From Paragonimus westermani (Eukaryota; Platyhelminthes; Trematoda; Plagiorchiida; Troglotrematidae), in contig QNGE01000775.1 in assembly GCA_008508345.1 (NCBI GenBank), positions 1-64,000 of the forward strand: DNA of 64,000 nucleotides, given 5' to 3'. Position numbers and translations under genes: made by a program. Positions 58,701 to 64,000 of this stretch are shown one piece after another. The stretch's first letter is position 1; every line of letters begins with the position of its first letter. The notes under the pieces are model-generated. The model did not search any database and was not told the origin of the DNA. It worked only from the letters and a program-made list of their open reading frames with translations.

Positions 58701-60111
58701 TACACAGAACTGTATAAAAAAACTGACCTGTCACTGATAACATTAACCTAATTAGGGTGAGTACATTAATGGTGAGAATGTTAAGTGCGTGTGTGCCTTT
58801 GCGATAAACAATAATCTTGAGGTGGTATCCAGTCCTACAGCAATACATTTCACTTCCTACGGCTGAATAACCTTTTTGACTGGCTTAGCTTTGTTTTTTG
58901 GAGTGTTGCGCTTCGTTAACAACACGTTACAAAGACATTTGTATCGTACTTGATTCTAGGCATGAATGTTTTGTCTACTCTCACGTACAGGTAAGTGAGA
59001 TATGAGGCGGTCCTTTGACGTCAGAATCATCATCTTTTAGAGTTGTTGGAAGTTTAATTCTGTAAATTTTGGGACATCATCTAAGACGATCCATTTCGAT
59101 ATTTTGGGATGCGAACTGACATTTCACTTTATCGGTTACCAACTGTGGGTCTCTTATCTACAAAGCATCAAAATCAAAATAGTCAATAAAATAGTCCACT
59201 AAAATCGATTGAAAAATGGTGTAGCGAACAAGCTCATTTTCCGTTATTCATCATCAGGCTAATTACATAACATGTATATGGAATTGTCGGAAGAAGTTCA
59301 GTGTATTCGCTTTGTACGATTTAGTGTGTAGAGTGTTTGTTGTCCGGCCTTGAGTCTTCGACGAATGTTTCAATCAGCTACAGTTACGAATACAGATTGT
59401 GGTGCCAGACCAACCTACTGTGTTCTTTTCTTAAATGGCTATGGTGAACGAGGTTGAACGGTAAAATACATGTTTAAATACATGTGGAGTAAAACCCACC
59501 TTATTTGAAAAGCTAATATGTAATTAGCCAACCAGTCTCCGAATTGACAAAAGTGTGCCCATCCAGGCGACATCCTCGCGGTCGTCCAACCAAAATCGTT
59601 TATCGCAGTAGAGTGTATTTGGAACAGCCTATCACATGCTTTTGAGTATCTCTTAGAGGATGGTCAGTCAGCGCGAGATGATGGGCCATACTATCACCTT
59701 TGGGCTCTCTTCAGTTTCTGGCAGGCAACAACGAGGCAACTGATCCGAGATCCACACTTTCGTTCCAGATCGGCAGACCACAGTTACAGAAGTTGTCACG
59801 TTTAAATGAAGTTAATGAGTGACTTGGGGGTATCGATTTAACCTCACCAGTCACTCGAAAAGATATAAACTGAATAGGCAGTATCTTCCTCATGAAACGT
59901 CGAGTCAGCGCCAGTGATTACTAACTTAACTCAATCGTTTACCATGAGCAAACAACTGAGTGGTAGTCATCGATCATTAAGCGTGTACGATAGAGTTTGC
60001 ACGCCTCAAGACCCTGTCCACATGGCACCTATTAAACGTCCGGTGCCCATTAGTGTGTAGGTGAAGTATGAATGATCGCTGGTTACGGTCAAATTGCGAG
60101 AACATGTGCGA
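55716..60111. other. Unassigned interval
   Basis: No gene recognised in 4.4 kb. The plus-strand frame 58052-58393 (113 codons) contains a possible exon, ATGCAAG|TCAG near 58107 to TTACAG|GTAGAT near 58266, with Leu-rich text (LSLRNLNNLCSKALL), but no family is evident. GTCACCTC...GAGGTGAC at 57677-57725 is a small inverted pair. Confidence 0.25.
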
Positions 60112-60402
60112 CACATTGTCACTGACCTCAAAAGCAGGTAAACCGCACAACACAAGTTTATCCTTCCAAAACAAACACCGTACAACTAGCGTCGACCTTA
60201 ATTGGTCTCATCAAACAGAGATAGTCGAACCGAACTACCAACTAGATTAACGTTTATACCGAAAACTGAACTTTTATTCATTTGGTTACACCGGTCACAT
60301 TGCCGTCACTTCAAATGGACAACGCTAGTTGTACGGTGTTTGTTTTGGGAGGATAAACTTGTGTTGTGCGGTTTACCTGCTTTTGAGGTCAGTGACGATG
60401 TG
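60112..60402. repeat. Foldback repeat, 81-bp arms
   Basis: 60112-60192 and 60322-60402 are reverse complements with two mismatches in 81 bp, around a 129-bp centre. Outside the arms similarity stops at once. Both strands read DKLVLCGLPAFEVSD through the arm, which suggests that the arm is a duplicated piece of an old coding repeat. No target-site duplication is visible. Confidence 0.8.
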
Positions 60403-62111
60403 AAGTCGACTAGTGGGAAAAATGCAAGATCTTTATTATTGATCAGTCCATCATATTGAAGCGAAGACACGAGAATACAAAAAGTAGGGAGATATCGTAG
60501 AAGAAAGGGTAGCTATTAAAACGCAATAGCCACTTTAGATATTGCTGGTACTTATCCAAAAAAACACGGTTATCGGAACATTTACGGTGAAGACTACGCG
60601 TAGCAGAAGTATGGATCAAAAGCAGAAATAAACCCTGACGATTCGTATTTGTGAGTACTCTGACCTTTCAATAAAGTTCGGTTACGCTTCCTACTGAACG
60701 AAAAGGCCCCGAGATTATCATTCTGACATGGCAACCCACTATGAAATGCCACCGGTTAACGGAGTTTGGGTATCCAGACTCCAGACCAACGACAACTCCA
60801 CTTCCAGCAACCAAGTGAACTTTTTATAACCCCAATTATCGGTCGACGTGTTCCACAACAATTCTAGGTTACTGTCCCGAATGATCAACAGTGGAAGTTG
60901 TTTCACGCGTCCATTAGCAAGAATGTGAATATGTTGACACTGGATTGTGGGATTCCAATCTGTTGTCTACTGTATAGTGAATAAGTAGTATGTCACAAGC
61001 CGAACGCATGCAAACTAAAGGACAGTTCTCAATACCAGAAATATCAAGATCAACGATTGAAAACGCTTATATGCACCATGCAGAACTTGTCAATGAAAAG
61101 AATGGTGTTGAGCTACTCTCAAGAGAAGTGACTACATATCGACCATATAAAACAGTGTTTGTGTGGTCGAGCGTGTTCACATACTTCGAAATAGATATCA
61201 AGAACCAAACTTCCCAGACCAGATGTCTTTTGCAATCGCGACTGTGTTGTTGATAAAACTGTCAACTTGAAGACATGAAAATTTCCATTTTATTTTAACC
61301 GAACATCCACTGGTTTCACACAATGTGTACCAACAATATCAAGGAACCTGCTCCCGCAGAATTTGATTGCTCCTTCCGATCTCTCGACAGTGTGGACAAA
61401 CTGATTTAATCTCAAAAGTATTTATTCCCTATTACCCTTCACTGGTGCTGACAGCTGAATAATAATCAATCACCAAATGCAATTCGGCGGTGACAGTCAC
61501 TGTGAGTAGGGTCCACGCCTGAAGAAACGAAAGAACGAATCATTCAGGCGAACCAAACTGTGTGAAACAAACAGAATTTCATATCAGACAAGTGAACTAT
61601 TGAACTGATCGAATAGCTCCAAGGTAAATTTTTACCAAGGAGCACTTTAAAGTATACTGGTGTTGAGTAATCTAGCTCCTGAGTAGTCAACCAAGTTCAC
61701 ACACTGTTGAGGTCAGAACTATAAATGTGTTAGATGTGTAAACCTGGGACATCTACAGAGATTCGTAGAGCGGTCCTCACAACTCAAAACCACAGCAGCT
61801 TACATCTCACAGATTAAAACTCCCTTTAGATGATAGTTCATAGGGTTAATAACTCAACAGTGACGTCAAAAAAATCCTGACAGTTAACTGTACCATATTC
61901 GGTTTCTTATAGCAAAGTCAGTCCAACGTATCCTATCGTTCTTGATGAACAATATCACTGGTGCTTTTGCGATACGTCCCTCCGTCTCAAACAATGAGCG
62001 ATGTAATCATTACAAGCCTGTTCACTGCTCAGAGGTGACCGTGGACTGAATAACCATTATGGGTAAGTCTGCAAACGCTGAGTCCACCAAATTGGACCTT
62101 CCATACCCATG
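60403..62111. other. Unassigned interval
   Basis: The plus-strand frame 60990-61253 (87 codons) starts with a Gln/Glu/Arg-rich stretch and has no known motif. Nothing else recognised. Confidence 0.25.
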
Positions 62112-62444
62112 TCATGTCGGATAAGAGCTATCAGGGGCCAAATTCCTTAGTAGTTTTTTAGTGTTCCCAATAATGAACGGCGTTGTAATGAAAGCAAAAT
62201 TATGAATCCTGGTTAGGTCCGGCTGATAAGCTCGTGGATAGCTGAGATCTGAACTGTAGGACCTATGGCCGGAGGGACGTAGAAGAAAGAAACTTTCAGG
62301 GGTTTTAACTTGCTGGATTATGGGCAACTGGGGTATTGGACTGTCGGGAGTTGAACCATTGGAATTTTGGCTTTCGGTGCCTTGAACGACTGACAACCTA
62401 CAGAGGTAGCTGTCTTTTGTAATACTGAGTGGTATACTTCCCAC
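62112..62444 (-). CDS. Hypothetical Ser/Pro-rich frame, possible exon
   Basis: 110 codons on the minus strand ending in TGA. The text is rich in Ser, Pro and Tyr (STPDSPIPQLPIIQQ, SSDLSYPRAYQPDL) and looks more like a disordered protein region than random translation. An acceptor-like CTCTGTAG lies near 62401 and would make the coding part 62400-62112. Same strand as the exon at 63283-63999, so it could belong to that gene or a neighbour. No domain recognised, and the overlapping plus-strand frame 62429-62812 is a competitor. Confidence 0.25.
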   Translation of the reverse strand: MGSIPLSITKDSYLCRLSVVQGTESQNSNGSTPDSPIPQLPIIQQVKTPESFFLLRPSGHRSYSSDLSYPRAYQPDLTRIHNFAFITTPFIIGNTKKLLRNLAPDSSYPT

Positions 62445-62812
62445 TGATCATCAGAAACTCTTCATCAAACTTTTACCGAGAGCACCAATTCGTGCCTAAA
62501 TGGAGCAACTTAGTCCTGGGCTTCGAATCAACAGTTACCAACAACCCGGAGAATCGGTTACAGTTTGAAAATTTATGGGACCGACTAAAAGAGCGTATTT
62601 CTACAGCTGAGTATAAAGACCGGTGGTTTTTAGTCCGAATAATGAGTTTAGTACATAGTTATCCCAATGTGTTCACCCAGAAGAGTTCACGCAAAAATCA
62701 ACATGAGCAATTCGTCCATAAAAAAACAAACAGCATTGAAATCAGTTTCGGAAGTGTTGTGGCGAACAAACAGAAACATGTACGAGAAGTGAAATATAAT
62801 CTTTTCAGTTGA
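62429..62812 (+). CDS. Hypothetical frame, possible exon
   Basis: 127 codons on the plus strand. The middle (LQFENLWDRLKERISTAEYK, then WFLVRIMSLVHSYPNVF) has the look of an alpha-helical protein. I do not recognise a family. The 3' part becomes Asn/Lys-rich and is less convincing. It could be a relic, and the neighbouring exon candidates are on the other strand. Confidence 0.25.
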   Translation: MVYFPLIIRNSSSNFYREHQFVPKWSNLVLGFESTVTNNPENRLQFENLWDRLKERISTAEYKDRWFLVRIMSLVHSYPNVFTQKSSRKNQHEQFVHKKTNSIEISFGSVVANKQKHVREVKYNLFS

Positions 62813-63282
62813 CAAAAACTATCAGGAGGGTGAGCTGAAAACCAACCAACAGTTGCGGTATAAGATCAAATATTTGGGTGAAGCTTGACAATCAAACATT
62901 TACCCGTAAGAACTGAGCAAAATATCTGTGAAAGTACAAGTTGGATTTGCGATCGATACACGAAGACTAACTAACAGGCCTCTCTCATGATAATAACCAG
63001 CAATTCGTGTCACATGATTTTCAATTTGGACTCTACGAATTGGGCCAATGGTAGTCTTGACAAGAATTCACAAGGTGTATCATACATTGGCATCCAAATT
63101 AGCGTATATTGCAGGATTAGAAAGGAGACCGGTAGAAGTGCCGAAATTTTTTTTATTACAATCTCCTGGAAGTAAAAAAGGTAGCTGATAAATATATGAA
63201 ATAAAGATAACCGGCATGTAGCCGAAAGGCAACGACCAATGAAATTGAATAGGCACAGCATATGGATCACAATCGTCATGTT
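62813..63282. other. 3' flank of the minus-strand exon
   Basis: No coding content recognised. It would contain the 3' untranslated region of the minus-strand gene at 63283, including its polyadenylation signal. Confidence 0.3.
63152..63157 (-). terminator. Polyadenylation signal candidate
   Basis: TTTATT on the plus strand, AATAAA on the minus strand, about 125 bp downstream of the stop codon at 63285-63283. A good position for the end of a terminal exon. Confidence 0.45.
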
Positions 63283-63999
63283 TCAAACAGTTTTCGGTTT
63301 GGTGATTAAGGTGACCAGTGTTTCCAACGACACATGCTCCATAGGGCAACCATGTACCGAACACGCTAGTCGAGTAGCCTCAATCCATAAATCGGCTTCG
63401 CGAAGTAGCTGCAAACAATGCGAACCGAATATGTGACACCGACACGAAGAACTGGACTGTCGAAGATAGAGGTCTATAGCTGTAAAAATCCGATCGAACA
63501 GAGTGAGACAGTGCAAAGAAGCTTCTTGGACTAAATCAGTGAACAGATCGCCGTGTGAAAGGACGAAAAATCGACAAGCTTCCATGTCTATTTGTGATTC
63601 AATCAATGGGTTCTTTTGTTGTGACAAACAGGTTAGGGATTGTAAAACAAGATCACGATTCGGCTGCAACAGACAGGCACTGTAAACAGTTGCCAGTAAG
63701 CACAAAGGCCAAGAAAATTGACCATCTGAATGCTCGCCTTTGTTGGAATGTAGATATTTCTTTAAGTAAAGCAGGCCGCTGAAAGCAAGACCTGGAGGAG
63801 GCAAGCAACCGTATTTTATCCACTGATTCAAAAGAAGCTCGCGCGTGAGATGGCCATCAGAGATCAAAAACAGTCCGGACTGAATGCCGAAGTTAAACCA
63901 TTGGCTCCACAGTTTTTTCTCCACCTGAGCATCATTTCCAAAAGAGTAAGTTTCCTGAGACATGCTTCTGACTGAGCAATCTATTAGGGAGTGGAGGGA
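63283..63999 (-). CDS. C-terminal exon of an unknown helical protein (partial)
   Basis: Minus-strand frame of at least 226 codons from an ATG at 63963, ending in TGA at 63285-63283. The frame is also open above the ATG to the window edge, so the exon may extend beyond it. It is the longest open frame in the window outside the retroelements, with varied composition and no repeats. The text (WSQWFNFGIQSGLFLISDGH, LTRELLLNQWIKYG, LFDRIFTAIDLYLRQ, LREADLWIEATRLACSVHG) suggests stacked amphipathic helices, as in ARM/HEAT or TPR-type solenoids. I do not recognise the family. No good splice donor is seen before the stop, and an AATAAA follows, so it is probably a last exon. Confidence 0.5.
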   Translation of the reverse strand, partial: SLHSLIDCSVRSMSQETYSFGNDAQVEKKLWSQWFNFGIQSGLFLISDGHLTRELLLNQWIKYGCLPPPGLAFSGLLYLKKYLHSNKGEHSDGQFSWPLCLLATVYSACLLQPNRDLVLQSLTCLSQQKNPLIESQIDMEACRFFVLSHGDLFTDLVQEASLHCLTLFDRIFTAIDLYLRQSSSSCRCHIFGSHCLQLLREADLWIEATRLACSVHGCPMEHVSLETLVTLITKPKTV

Positions 64000-64000
64000 C

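Noticed and set aside
1..64000. CRISPR array, bacterial operon or prophage
   Set aside because: No regularly spaced short repeats, no Shine-Dalgarno-led gene chains and no long dense coding; repeat content is eukaryotic.

Overview
The window looks like repeat-rich DNA from a metazoan, most likely a flatworm of the trematode (fluke) type. The evidence is the mix of families: two Ty3/gypsy elements whose Gag carries an unusual C-x2-H-x9-C-x3-C knuckle (the CHCC Gag known from the CsRn1 group first described in flukes), CR1/Jockey-like LINE relics, a BEL/Pao relic, a Penelope-like relic, a Merlin-like transposase relic, tRNA-derived repeats, and a candidate 34-38 bp micro-intron. Base composition is moderately AT-rich. 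The exact species cannot be told from the sequence. No bacterial operons, CRISPR arrays or rRNA genes were seen.

Layout. 1-1118: unassigned and low-complexity DNA. 1119-1640: an LTR-like repeat in minus orientation. 2606-3240: a decayed minus-strand gene with a PHD-like zinc finger. 3690-7736: gypsy element A (gag, protease, RT, RNase H, integrase), heavily mutated, followed by a polypurine tract and an LTR at 8201-8715. 9545-13152: gypsy element B, with truncated gag, a protease with two stop codons, and a long uninterrupted RT-RNase H-integrase frame. 14331-15600: a third LTR-like repeat and a LINE reverse transcriptase relic. 16134-19029: a 2.9 kb inverted-repeat unit holding a Merlin-like zinc ribbon. 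21050-23780: BEL/Pao integrase relic on the minus strand between two direct repeats. 28850-29180: 3' end of another LINE. 41690-41970: Penelope-like RT relic (minus). 51602-52228: a large near-palindrome holding two divergent tRNA-like genes. 60112-60402: an 81-bp-arm foldback. 63283 to the end: the best candidate host exon (minus), open to the window edge.

How the parts relate. Nearly everything recognisable is mobile DNA in different states of decay. Element B is much better preserved than A. The same ~300 bp repeat ending in (ATT)n lies inside A (between protease and RT) and at the broken 5' edge of gag in B. The two inverted LTR copies around A match at 419 of 420 positions over their core while their edges and the element between them are badly decayed, which suggests recent gene conversion or rearrangement. 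Between about 19 and 63 kb most of the sequence is intergenic or intronic in character; short open frames there are mostly not supported by any recognisable domain.
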